Positions 30,097-39,734 of a DNA stretch of 64,000 nt are shown here, piece by piece. The position numbers and the translations under genes are program-made. The stretch lies in NCBI RefSeq assembly GCF_000227115.2, contig NC_016483.1:1-64000 (forward strand), written 5' to 3'. The stretch is from Naumovozyma dairenensis CBS 421 (lineage: Eukaryota > Ascomycota > Saccharomycetes > Saccharomycetales > Saccharomycetaceae). The notes below the pieces were generated by a model. That model did no database searches. It had not been told where the DNA came from and saw only the letters and a program-made list of their open reading frames with translations. Each line of letters begins with the position of its first letter. Within the stretch, counting starts at the first letter, position 1.

Positions 30097-31593
30097 ATGA
30101 TTAGTGATTCAGCTAACGATAATGCTGAACCTCATCAAACTCAACAAAACAATCAGAAAAAAAGGAATCAAAAGATGAACAAGAAAAGAATGATGTTAAA
30201 CACAGAGTATATTACTAAAATAAGAGCTGAAAGAGAAAAGAAACGTGAATTAGAGAGAGAATATAGAATGAAACATGGATTTGAACCAGATATTCCATCA
30301 GAATTACAATTTATTAAACGACCATTATTAACTTTACATGATGATGATCCTGTAAAGGGAACCATGTTGAAAATCATGACGTATAATTGTTTGGCACAGA
30401 GTTTGATTCAAAGGGATTTGTTCCCAGGGAGTGGACAAGCTTTGAAATGGGTTAGAAGATCAAAAGTATTATTGAATGAATTAAAATATTATGATTCAGA
30501 TTTATTATCGTTACAAGAAATAGATTTCGTTCAATTTAAACAATATTGGAAAATAGTATTGGCAAAATTGGGTTATGATTGTGAATTTTATAAGAAAAAT
30601 GGGAAAATTCATGGTGTTTTGATCGCTTGGAAACGTAACTTGTTTGCAAAAGTAAAATCATTACCCATTGATTTCGATGAAACATTATCTGGTACAATAA
30701 AGCCTAGAACAAGAACGAAAAATGTTGGCCTTGTAATAGCTTTGGAATTTTTAAATAAAGATAAAAGTGCAATAAAGAAAAAAGGAGTTATTATAGGTAC
30801 AACGCATTTATTTTGGCACCTATTCGGAACATTTGAAAGAACAAGACAATGCTATGTTATGATGGATCAAATGGATAAATTCATGAAGAAACTTGGAGGC
30901 ATTGAAAAATGGTATCCTTTTTTTACAGGTGATTTTAATTCTCAGCCAAAAGATGCTCCATATGTATCTATAACATCCAAACCAGTATCTTTTCAGAATG
31001 AAACTAAAATTGTAATTGAATGTAGCGCAGCATACAAGTATTCTAAGAAAAGAAATGGGGAAGAGGAAGAAAAAAATGAGGGGAAGGAAAAGCAACACGA
31101 GATAGATAGTTCCGATTCTAGTGATGCAGAGACAGATGAAGAGAAGGAAGAAATTATTCCAAACCAACCTTCGAATGCGAGACCTTTACATTTCACACCA
31201 ACAAGAGAACAAGCAGAGTTAGTAAGCCAGCTTGCGGCATTACATAATTCATTAAATTTACGAGCCATATCATTATATTCCGTTGGCTACCGAAAAGTTG
31301 ACCCTGAAAATGCATATATCAATAATGATCGTGGGGAACCTGAATTATCGGAATGGGCTAGGATGTGGTCCGGATTATTAGATTACATTTTTTTCCTCCA
31401 ACACTGGGACGGTAAAACAAATCATGAAAAAGTAGACTCACTGAAGACGTTTGAAAGAGAAAATAACGTCAAGCTTCGAGGCCTTTTAAAGATGCCTCAA
31501 AGCAAAGAAATGTGTGAACATGCAATACCATATAAGGGAGAATATCCTAGTGACCATCTTTGTATGATGATCCAACTAGAGTTGCTTGAATAA
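30097..31593 (+). CDS. NGL2/NGL3: Ngl-family RNase (Ccr4-like endonuclease/exonuclease/phosphatase fold)
   Basis: 498 aa (S. cerevisiae Ngl2 515, Ngl3 505). The N-terminus is basic and helical. The EEP nuclease signature residues are present: N97 (MTYNCLAQS), E141 (SLQEID), H237 (GTTHLFWH), D279 and N281 (TGDFNSQP), and D486-H487 (SDH) at the end. A Glu/Asp/Lys-rich insert lies near 315-350. Ngl2 trims 5.8S rRNA 3' ends; Ngl3 is its duplicate with poly(A) exonuclease activity. The two cannot be told apart here: flanking YML119W and NAB6 fit NGL3, while MRPL33 fits NGL2. Confidence 0.93.
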   Translation: MISDSANDNAEPHQTQQNNQKKRNQKMNKKRMMLNTEYITKIRAEREKKRELEREYRMKHGFEPDIPSELQFIKRPLLTLHDDDPVKGTMLKIMTYNCLAQSLIQRDLFPGSGQALKWVRRSKVLLNELKYYDSDLLSLQEIDFVQFKQYWKIVLAKLGYDCEFYKKNGKIHGVLIAWKRNLFAKVKSLPIDFDETLSGTIKPRTRTKNVGLVIALEFLNKDKSAIKKKGVIIGTTHLFWHLFGTFERTRQCYVMMDQMDKFMKKLGGIEKWYPFFTGDFNSQPKDAPYVSITSKPVSFQNETKIVIECSAAYKYSKKRNGEEEEKNEGKEKQHEIDSSDSSDAETDEEKEEIIPNQPSNARPLHFTPTREQAELVSQLAALHNSLNLRAISLYSVGYRKVDPENAYINNDRGEPELSEWARMWSGLLDYIFFLQHWDGKTNHEKVDSLKTFERENNVKLRGLLKMPQSKEMCEHAIPYKGEYPSDHLCMMIQLELLE

Positions 31594-31632
31594 TGGCGAA
31601 AAATAAGAAAATATAATTAACGCAAAAAAAAC

Positions 31633-31720
31633 TCTCCCGGGGGCGAGTCGAACGCCCGATCTCAAGATTTCGTGTTTTAAATTACAGTCTTGCGCCTTAA
31701 ACCAACTTGGCTACCGAGAG
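31633..31720 (-). tRNA. tY(GUA): tRNA-Tyr (GUA) with a 13-nt intron
   Basis: The minus strand from 31720 begins CTCTCGG and ends CCGGGAGA, giving a 7-bp acceptor stem with discriminator A. The D-arm (GCCAAGTTGGTTTAAGGC), the anticodon arm CAAGACTGTAA...ATCTTG and the T-arm GGGCG-TTCGACT-CGCCC are all present. The anticodon is GTA. Thirteen bases interrupt after the nucleotide 3' of the anticodon, the canonical intron place; the S. cerevisiae tRNA-Tyr intron has 14. The minus-strand 3' flank has a T-run (the A-run at 31624-31630), a likely Pol III terminator. Confidence 0.97.
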
Positions 31721-33294
31721 AAGATTATACGTTTTTTGGGCGATATCTGATTTGGATAGGGAAGTATAGCTGTCACGTCCAAGCGTCACAAAGAAGTACG
31801 GTTTTAGGTTAATATTAGTTGGGTTATTACTATTATAAAATCAGTTAAGTGAGTTATTATCATTATGTTGCGAAGTAATGACTTGAACGCTGTTATGCAC
31901 CGTACATGTTTGTAGCTGTATAACGTTTATGAATTATGATTGAGTTTCTCTCGTTGAATTGAGTCGAATACCATGCAAATAGTATTTTCTTATTTTTGAA
32001 AAATTGTTATGAATGCAGGCACTTCTTAGCACCCTTGGTACAAAGGTTTTGTAGTATCGAGTAGATTGTACGGTATTCTCGAGTAGTTTTCAATTAGTCT
32101 CCTTTACTCGAGCCTACAAGGATTTAGAGTGTCCTATCAATACCTAACAAAAGGACAATAGGCACGGAGTTAGCATTTATGGGTTTTACTTTATGCAAAC
32201 CTGACTATAAAAGGCTTAAAAGATTTGAGCTGCATTTGAAAGTATTTCATTTTGTTATCCTATTTTGTGTCACTGATTATTACTATGATTTACTTTATAT
32301 TCAGTTAACAGAGTCCGAATACAGTTGCAATAACCTTATATTCTGCTTTCTGCCTTTGAGAAGATAAGAATTTGATCTAATAGATTGGTGATGCTCTTAG
32401 AACTTGTGAATATAGAAGACGCGACACACTGAGAAGATAAGCCAGTAAGTATCGAGTTTACGTGTATACGAAAACGTGTACAATAAGGTTATACTTATAA
32501 TTCAGAAGACATTTGAGCTATATATCTTGGATAGAATATAATTAACTAATAAAAATACGTTACTATGTGTCACACTCATCACAGATGAAGAGGTCAACTG
32601 AAAATGCTACTTCAATATGGATTGGTTTTGTTGTTGTTGTTGTTTATATATGCTGGTCACACGCAACCGCGGGAAATCTAGGCACGTGATCTGAAAAGGT
32701 TAATTTTAGAACGGGAAGAGGTAAATCGCAAAGAGGTTCGAGCTTCAAACTAAAAACGTATGTATGTACGTATTTACGACTTAAGCAAGACAAACCATCA
32801 GGTCAATTGTATCTGCCACCTTTATTCTCCATTGAAAAACTAAATACATTATATTGCCATTCTGTCTTTTATCTCAGATATACTTCCATTGACATACCAG
32901 TGATACTCTATAGATAAATCTATAAGTAACCAAGTCCTGTCTCGAATCGTTCACTGCAGAAAACAAGAAAGAGGAAAGTTTCAGTATCAGATCTGGAGCC
33001 ATAGAACACGATTGACAACGTTCTTATTATAGTTCGTATTCTTATTTCAGTTAAGCCAATAGATATTGCCATTACCATTGTCATTTTCACGTACCAATTG
33101 AGTTGGAACATTTCTGTCGTTTTAGCATACAATAACTGCTACTTCAAGTTTCGTGGAAAGTGAAGTATTTCAAGCTCATAACAAAATATTATAGAAGTTT
33201 TTACAGAAGCAAAATATCTACAGAAAATTCAATAATATTTCATTTTTTATTACCTTTTCTTTGCATCTCAAGCTGAAAACCTTAATAATTCAAA
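31721..33294. other. tRNA-Tyr to NAB6 gene-free region
   Basis: 1.57 kb. No gene or LTR copy recognised, though tRNA-flanking DNA is where old LTRs are expected. CTCGAG-type words recur at 32060-32115. CACGTGA is at 32683-32689 and a CCGCGG at about 32667. (TTG)n lies at 32626-32642. The NAB6 promoter is presumed in the last 500 bp. Confidence 0.45.
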
Positions 33295-36200
33295 ATGAAG
33301 TCGTACCAACAACAACAACAAGAGAACCCATATCCAAGATACAATAAATCATTTTCCCGAAGAGGAAGCAGCTACTACATGAATGTACAGCAAGATCAAA
33401 GATCTAGGAAACCTTCCTATATATCCTTAAACCACTCGGTTCACAATCCAAATATGGTTTACCAGCATGATCCTAATGGGTCACAATATTTCGCCACGAC
33501 TCAACAGGCCTATTATATTCCATCACCTCTTCCAAATGCACCACCAACACCTTTTGATACTGCATATGGTGCAACTTTATTACCTTCTCATTTATTAATG
33601 GGATCTCCATATGTGTCTACCCCAAATGGTATCGTTCCGTCATCTCAGCAACAATCTCAAATGTTTCTTTATTCTCAATCTCCAGCTGGAACACCAAATA
33701 GAAAATCATTTTCCCAATTAAATTCAATGTTGAATCAACCTTCTTCAAGATCAAACTTTTTCACAGATTCATATAATAACAGATATCAAAATAATCCTCA
33801 AACAAGAATCCCCGAAGTAGATCCAAATGAATTGTTCCAAAAGCCATTTGTAATTTCATATAAATTACTACCGACTGGTGATGATGCATATAGAACTAGA
33901 TCACTCCTGTTTAGTAACGTTGCAAGTTCCATTGATTTACATTCTTTCATTTATGATTTCGTTCAATATTCTTCCATTGAAAGTATATACCTCATTTCAA
34001 ATACAGATGATGAGAAAGATCAAGACAATGAAAATGACAAGAATAAGAGATCAATCCTATTGAGTTTTTTATCTCGTGAAATTTGTTTATCATTCTACAA
34101 TAATGTTTTACAGAGATTAAACGAATTCAAAACTAATCTACAATCAAAATCATTAACTTTAAATTTTGTTATCTTAAATTATTTGGAAAAAACTGACGAT
34201 GGTAGCACCGCTAACATTTCAAACAATCAACTTAATCAAATTCAAGAGAATGAAAATGATGTTAACACTAATGAATTTGATTACAGAAATTCAATGAACA
34301 CAGTCAATGCATTAAAATTCGATTTAATTAATCCAGATGCAACCAGATTCATAATGATTGAATTGAAAACAAAATGTGATAAAGAAACATTATTAAACAA
34401 ACATTTATCATTCTTAATTGATAATAAAAAGAATATAAGATATATTTTAGAATCAATCGATCTATTTAATATCATCGAAAATGAAAATAGTAGCGAAAAC
34501 AAAAGTATAATAGAAGCTAAAAATGAAAATGAAAATTCACCTCAAGGAAAGGAAAAAGATACTATGGTCCAAAAAAGGAAACGAAATAGATCTAAAAGAA
34601 CCTTCCCAAATCACTATGCTGTTTTATCTTTTATTAATATTTATATGGCAATGGAATTACGTGATTATTTGAAACTTAATGGGTTAAAACATGGTATCAC
34701 TAACGCATCCTATGTACAGATCAAACATGTAAAAAAGTCCTTAAATTCTTCAAGCAAAAGATCATCAGTTACTAGTACAACTGATAACAAAGATAAATCT
34801 GAAGTTGATACCAATGAAAGTGTCGAAGGAAAAGACAAAAAAAGTGAGGAAGCTAAATCATTTAATAATAAACTGAGTTCAATAACTATGTCATCACCAG
34901 ATACAACATATGAAGGTGAAGATGATATTGATATTGATATAATTATTTCAAAATTACAAAAGTTGAAACTTAAAGAAACTATTCAAGTACTCGATATTGC
35001 TACCTATAATACTCCACTGTTCCAATCTCATGACTCTCATATGGCCAATATTACCTTGTCAATAGTTAATCCATTCGAAGCTCAATTGATGAGACCACCC
35101 CCATCAAATATAGTATCACCTGATCAAAATCATGAAAACTTATCTTATCCCATATTACCACCCACACTACCTAGTATTGAAAAATTTCCAACAAGAGATC
35201 AAACATTGAATCAAGAAACCTCAGGAAGAAGGTCATTATCATCTTCATCAACATCATTATCTAATTATCAAGGACGATCTAATAGTAACAATTATAATAC
35301 GGAGGCTAAAGAAGTGAAAGAACAAAACAAAGGAGAAAGAAATGAAGGTATCTTTTTCGTTGAACAACCAACATTTAACACTGATCCTACAATGTATCCA
35401 ATCGTCAGAACATTAGAAGACAAATTTAATACCTCAGCACAGGTTGCTTCTTCAATGGGTGTGGAAATGGGTAATAGAACAATTTATATTGGTAATTTAA
35501 ATCCTCGTTCTAAAGCAGAAGATGTTTGTAATGTAGTGCGTGGAGGTATTTTACAAAGTATTAAATTAATTGCATCGAAACGGATTTGTTTTGTTACATT
35601 TATTGAAGCTTCTGCTGCAGTACAATTTTATGCAAATTCATTTATTGATCCATTGATTTTGCATGGCAATACTTTGAAAATAGGTTGGGGTAATTATTAT
35701 GAACCATTGTCTAAATCCATCGCACTCGCGGTGACCATTGGGGCGAGTAGAAATGTTTACGTCAGTTTACCTGAATTTGCATTTAAGGATAAGTTTTTGA
35801 ATGATCCAGAATATAAGGAATTTCATGAAAAATATAAGCTACCAAGTGAACAACAATTAAGATTTGATTTTAATAAGTACGGTCCCATTGAACAAATTAA
35901 TTACTTGAGTGATAGCCATTGTTGCTGGGTAAATTTTATGAATATTACATCTGCCATTAAATTGGTAGAGGATGTAAATAATAATCCAAAAGATAATACA
36001 TTCTCCAAAAAATTTAATCACCGTTATGATGGATTGATTATTAATTATGGTAAAGATCGCTGTGGGAATGTCAATAGGAATCTCATATCAAATAAAAATT
36101 CAAGACATTATAGAAAAGTTAAAAAGTTTTCGGATAATTACAAATTAAGGCAGTTGCAAGAAAAGAGAAGAGTTGAACAAGAAAAAGGGAAGGAACTAAA

Positions 36201-36891
36201 TGGCGGTGTAAACGATAATAAATTACCAAGTTTAGATGCGTTAGGTATAGGTCTTCAAAGAACTGCTCCCCCTGAGGAACAAAAGGTACCGGAATCCAAT
36301 GAAGATGATGCAAATTATGATTCTGCTGTAACGGAATCTGACACAAATACCTTCAATGCACTTGGTTTCAGAATACAATCTAATACTGACTCACATGATG
36401 ATGAACAAAATGATGAGAAAGGAGAGGAACAAGAAGAAGTTGATGTAATTGCCCACGCAGACGATATTAGTTCTGTTAATTCATCTGATGTCGAAATAAT
36501 TATTGATTGCCCGCATAATGAAAGTGATACAAGCATGATACAAGAGAAAAAAAAGACGATAAGAAAAAATCAGCAAAAAATAGATAGGTTAGCAAAAGCA
36601 AGGAATGCCATGTTTCCAGAACACCGTGAAACTATACCAGATATAAACAATAAGTTATTCCACGATCGTAAGAATAAAGATAAGAATAGAAGGAAACAGG
36701 TTCAGGGCGGGATACAAGACCAAGATCCTCACTTGTCTTCAACTGGAAAGCAACAAAGGGTGATTCCTGGTGCTGATGTGATGGCTCAATATTTAACGCA
36801 ACTTCAGCACTCTACTTTCATGTATGCTGCCAATATTTTAGGTGTGTCCGCAGAAGATAATACTTACTACGATGAAGAAGATACTACGTGA
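33295..36891 (+). CDS. NAB6: RNA-binding protein Nab6
   Basis: 1198 aa (S. cerevisiae 1134). Poly(A)-RNA binding protein reported to associate with cell-wall mRNAs. The first 190 residues are Gln/Asn/Ser/Pro-rich. Degenerate RNA-recognition motifs follow, the clearest at about 727-800 (RTIYIGNLNPRSKAEDV as RNP2, KRICFVTFIEASAAV as RNP1), then another at about 818-905 (NVYVSLPEFAF and CCWVNFMNITSAI). A Lys/Glu-rich linker (about 400-550) separates weaker N-terminal RRM-like folds. The C-terminus is acidic and then basic, and ends in a YLTQLQHSTFMYAANILGV segment like the family. Same strand as ATR1. Confidence 0.93.
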   Translation: MKSYQQQQQENPYPRYNKSFSRRGSSYYMNVQQDQRSRKPSYISLNHSVHNPNMVYQHDPNGSQYFATTQQAYYIPSPLPNAPPTPFDTAYGATLLPSHLLMGSPYVSTPNGIVPSSQQQSQMFLYSQSPAGTPNRKSFSQLNSMLNQPSSRSNFFTDSYNNRYQNNPQTRIPEVDPNELFQKPFVISYKLLPTGDDAYRTRSLLFSNVASSIDLHSFIYDFVQYSSIESIYLISNTDDEKDQDNENDKNKRSILLSFLSREICLSFYNNVLQRLNEFKTNLQSKSLTLNFVILNYLEKTDDGSTANISNNQLNQIQENENDVNTNEFDYRNSMNTVNALKFDLINPDATRFIMIELKTKCDKETLLNKHLSFLIDNKKNIRYILESIDLFNIIENENSSENKSIIEAKNENENSPQGKEKDTMVQKRKRNRSKRTFPNHYAVLSFINIYMAMELRDYLKLNGLKHGITNASYVQIKHVKKSLNSSSKRSSVTSTTDNKDKSEVDTNESVEGKDKKSEEAKSFNNKLSSITMSSPDTTYEGEDDIDIDIIISKLQKLKLKETIQVLDIATYNTPLFQSHDSHMANITLSIVNPFEAQLMRPPPSNIVSPDQNHENLSYPILPPTLPSIEKFPTRDQTLNQETSGRRSLSSSSTSLSNYQGRSNSNNYNTEAKEVKEQNKGERNEGIFFVEQPTFNTDPTMYPIVRTLEDKFNTSAQVASSMGVEMGNRTIYIGNLNPRSKAEDVCNVVRGGILQSIKLIASKRICFVTFIEASAAVQFYANSFIDPLILHGNTLKIGWGNYYEPLSKSIALAVTIGASRNVYVSLPEFAFKDKFLNDPEYKEFHEKYKLPSEQQLRFDFNKYGPIEQINYLSDSHCCWVNFMNITSAIKLVEDVNNNPKDNTFSKKFNHRYDGLIINYGKDRCGNVNRNLISNKNSRHYRKVKKFSDNYKLRQLQEKRRVEQEKGKELNGGVNDNKLPSLDALGIGLQRTAPPEEQKVPESNEDDANYDSAVTESDTNTFNALGFRIQSNTDSHDDEQNDEKGEEQEEVDVIAHADDISSVNSSDVEIIIDCPHNESDTSMIQEKKKTIRKNQQKIDRLAKARNAMFPEHRETIPDINNKLFHDRKNKDKNRRKQVQGGIQDQDPHLSSTGKQQRVIPGADVMAQYLTQLQHSTFMYAANILGVSAEDNTYYDEEDTT

Positions 36892-37675
36892 TCGCCAAAG
36901 TATTGTACTGTTGAAATACATGGCGTGGGTGTCACGTATTCATATTTACAAACTCCTATGTACGTAAACTATATACAAGAATAAGGACAATCATGAATGA
37001 ATGAACCTGCATCATCGCGTACTTACCGTATAGATGACAAGAGGAATATAAAAGGGGCAAGGGCCATAATTCCCTGAGGAGAGAAGAACCACACCCGGAA
37101 ATTTTAGGCGTAACGCAGTTTACAAACGGTTATGTAAGATAAATAAACGCGGGCTGTTACTGCGAGTAAGTAAGGAAGTAATGCAGTAAATAAAGCAAAA
37201 CAAAAAAAACAACTCCGGCCAAGGTGTGATTATGTGTTAACTAAAAAGAGGTTGCCTGTGCTTGACCTCTTTGTTTATTTCAGTTACTCATAAATAATCG
37301 TTCAATTCAAAATTTAATACGTAATTAGACTGTTCACCCAAAAAAATTTACGCGTTTGTTGTATTTAATTTCCATAGCAACGCGTCCTACAGAGATTTCT
37401 GTCGAGAAGTCAGAAAAAAGAAAAATGAAAAAAAAAAACTTCCTTTGCAGATCTTAAAATAAAAGAGGTTTCTGGCAGAGCCTTTTTGTAAGGGTTTTCA
37501 TATAACTATTAAATTCATTAGTAATCGTTAAATTGTTGCTAGTGACTCAATCTGTGTTTTATATGTATATATACGGGAACTCCCTTAGATACACTAAATA
37601 GAATATTATTTATTTCCTTGTCCAGTTTTATAGTCTTGAACTAACATTTAAGAAAGAAAGCATATCTCATAAAAC
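36892..37675. promoter_or_regulatory. NAB6/ATR1 spacer with Gcn4, Yap1 and MCB-type sites
   Basis: 784 bp. TGACTCA at 37543-37549 is a perfect Gcn4 site and TTAGTAA at 37518-37524 a perfect Yap1 element, 127-158 bp upstream of the ATR1 start. S. cerevisiae ATR1 is known to respond to both factors. Two ACGCGT hexamers lie 30 bp apart (37350, 37380). An 8-bp inverted repeat, AAAGAGGT/ACCTCTTT (37245-37252 and 37265-37272), could fold in RNA downstream of NAB6. Confidence 0.6.
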
Positions 37676-39325
37676 ATGTTAAAACATTTTCATAGGCATA
37701 ATTCTAAAAACGTAGAAGAAGAAAAAGAAATAACTCAATCGACATCTTCCATCATCGAAGAAGAATGCTCTTCGATAACGAAAGAAGAAAACAATGAAGT
37801 TTCTGAAGATGAACTTCCGTCTTCAGAACAAGAAGATAATACCATCGGTGACCATTCTAAATGGCAAAACCCAGATTATTTCCAAAATAAATGGCAAGAA
37901 TACCTTTTCATCTTTTCCTGTATGATGAGTCAACTTTTAAATCAGGCAGCTACACCACAAACTTTGAGTATTATGAATATTATAACGGACTCATTCAAAT
38001 CAGAAGGTGGTAAAGAAACATGGTTAATAGCATCTTTCCCATTAGTTTCAGGTTCCTTTATTTTGATCAGTGGGAGAATTGGTGATATTTATGGTCTTAA
38101 GAAAACTTTGATTGGAGGGTACCTATTCTTTATAATTTGGTCCCTGATATCTGGTTTCACAGATTACTCTCATAACGATATATTTTTCATCATTAGTAGA
38201 GCCTTCCAAGGGTTAGGTATAGCATTCATTTTACCGAACGTCATGGGTATTGTAGGTAACATTTATAAGCCAGATACACAGAGGAAAAATATTGTTATCA
38301 GTATGATTGGAGCATCTGCACCAATCGGTGCATTTATGGGTAGTCTTTTCGCCGGGTTGATCGGCACTGAAAACCCCAAACAATGGCCATGGGCCTTCTA
38401 TGCATTTGCAATTGCATCTGCAATCAATTTAGCAATTTCCATTTATTCTATCCCTAATAATATTCCAACTAATATACACGGTTTCGCTATGGACTGGATA
38501 GGTTCAATAATGGCTGTAATTGGCTTAATTTTATTAAATTTTGTATGGAATCAAGGACCAATTGTTGGCTGGCAAAAGGCTTATATTATAGTTCTTTTGA
38601 TCATCTCAATCATTGCACTAGTTTTGTTTTTCACATATGAAATTAAATACGCAAAGTCCCCAATCTTACCTGTTGAAGTAACTAAGAATCGTCATATTAT
38701 TATGATCTTGGCTGCATTATTTTTAGGTTGGGGGTCATTCGGTATATTTTCGTTTTATTATTTTTCATTCCTTCTAAATTTGAGACATTATTCAGCTCTT
38801 TGGGCGGGTACAACTTATTTCATGTTTGCTATTTGGGGTACTGTGGCTGCAGTCATTGTTGGTGCTTTTATTAAGAGAATTTCTGCATCTGTGATTTTAT
38901 TCTTTTCCATGATTGCGTTTAATATTGGACTGATCATGTTAAGTGTAACACCTGTAGATCAAACATATTTCAGAATGAATCTAGGTACAATGATTATCTT
39001 AAGTTTCGGTATGGATATGTCGTTCCCAGCAGCTGCTATCATTTTAAGTGATGGTTTGACAATGCAATACCAAGGTATGGCTGGTTCGTTAGCAAATACG
39101 ATGGTCAATTATTCCATGTCATTATGTTTAGGTATGGGAACCACAGTAGAACGTCAAATAAATAAATCAGGGAAAGAAATATTAAAGGGATACAGAGCAG
39201 CAGAATATTTAGGGGTTGGGCTAGCAGGTTTAGGGATTGTTATTAGCGGTATTTATATGGCTGAAGTGCTATGGGCTAAACGTAAAGAACGTTTATCTTC
39301 AAACCGTGACCACGATATGAGTTAA
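37676..39325 (+). CDS. ATR1: Atr1-type multidrug/boron exporter (MFS, DHA2)
   Basis: 549 aa (S. cerevisiae Atr1 542). Plasma-membrane drug:H+ antiporter with 14 membrane segments, giving resistance to aminotriazole, 4-NQO and boron. The first 70 residues are acidic and cytosolic. Motif A (SGRIGDIYGLKK) lies near residue 137 and motif C-like glycines in GASAPIGAFMGSLFAG near 219-234. In S. cerevisiae ATR1 has a close duplicate, YMR279C; the position here fits ATR1. Gcn4 and Yap1 sites upstream match the known regulation. Confidence 0.93.
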   Translation: MLKHFHRHNSKNVEEEKEITQSTSSIIEEECSSITKEENNEVSEDELPSSEQEDNTIGDHSKWQNPDYFQNKWQEYLFIFSCMMSQLLNQAATPQTLSIMNIITDSFKSEGGKETWLIASFPLVSGSFILISGRIGDIYGLKKTLIGGYLFFIIWSLISGFTDYSHNDIFFIISRAFQGLGIAFILPNVMGIVGNIYKPDTQRKNIVISMIGASAPIGAFMGSLFAGLIGTENPKQWPWAFYAFAIASAINLAISIYSIPNNIPTNIHGFAMDWIGSIMAVIGLILLNFVWNQGPIVGWQKAYIIVLLIISIIALVLFFTYEIKYAKSPILPVEVTKNRHIIMILAALFLGWGSFGIFSFYYFSFLLNLRHYSALWAGTTYFMFAIWGTVAAVIVGAFIKRISASVILFFSMIAFNIGLIMLSVTPVDQTYFRMNLGTMIILSFGMDMSFPAAAIILSDGLTMQYQGMAGSLANTMVNYSMSLCLGMGTTVERQINKSGKEILKGYRAAEYLGVGLAGLGIVISGIYMAEVLWAKRKERLSSNRDHDMS

Positions 39326-39734
39326 TCCACAATGAAACATATTATACATTTGCATACATGGGCTGTATATCCAAGAAACTTATTAACTATCTACGCATTT
39401 AATTAATTATAGACTTATATAACATCACAATTCGATTTTATTCTTAAAAACATAAGTTGTTCTATCTTCATTTATTTAATAATAATTTTTATACACAATC
39501 ATTTTGCGGTGACACAACAGTCGTTAACCATATTTTCATATAATGGATTACAGTGGGAAAAAATAATGAAATATAAGGAGGAAATGGATGTCAATATACT
39601 TTTTACTATACGGACCCCATTTTACATATGTAAATTCTATACAAATTATTATATGATACAGGAAAAGGCTTCGTGTTTTCAGAAGTAATTCAACGTTTTT
39701 TGTGAGTTTCTTTCTCTGATTTTTTGTAGATAAC
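39326..39734. other. ATR1/VAN1 convergent spacer
   Basis: 409 bp, AT-rich, between two gene ends. Nothing further seen. Confidence 0.4.

Noticed and set aside
31721..32560. Possible LTR near tRNA-Tyr
   Set aside because: No alignable similarity with the two LTR copies and no TG...CA ends; only the expectation that tRNA flanks attract Ty elements.
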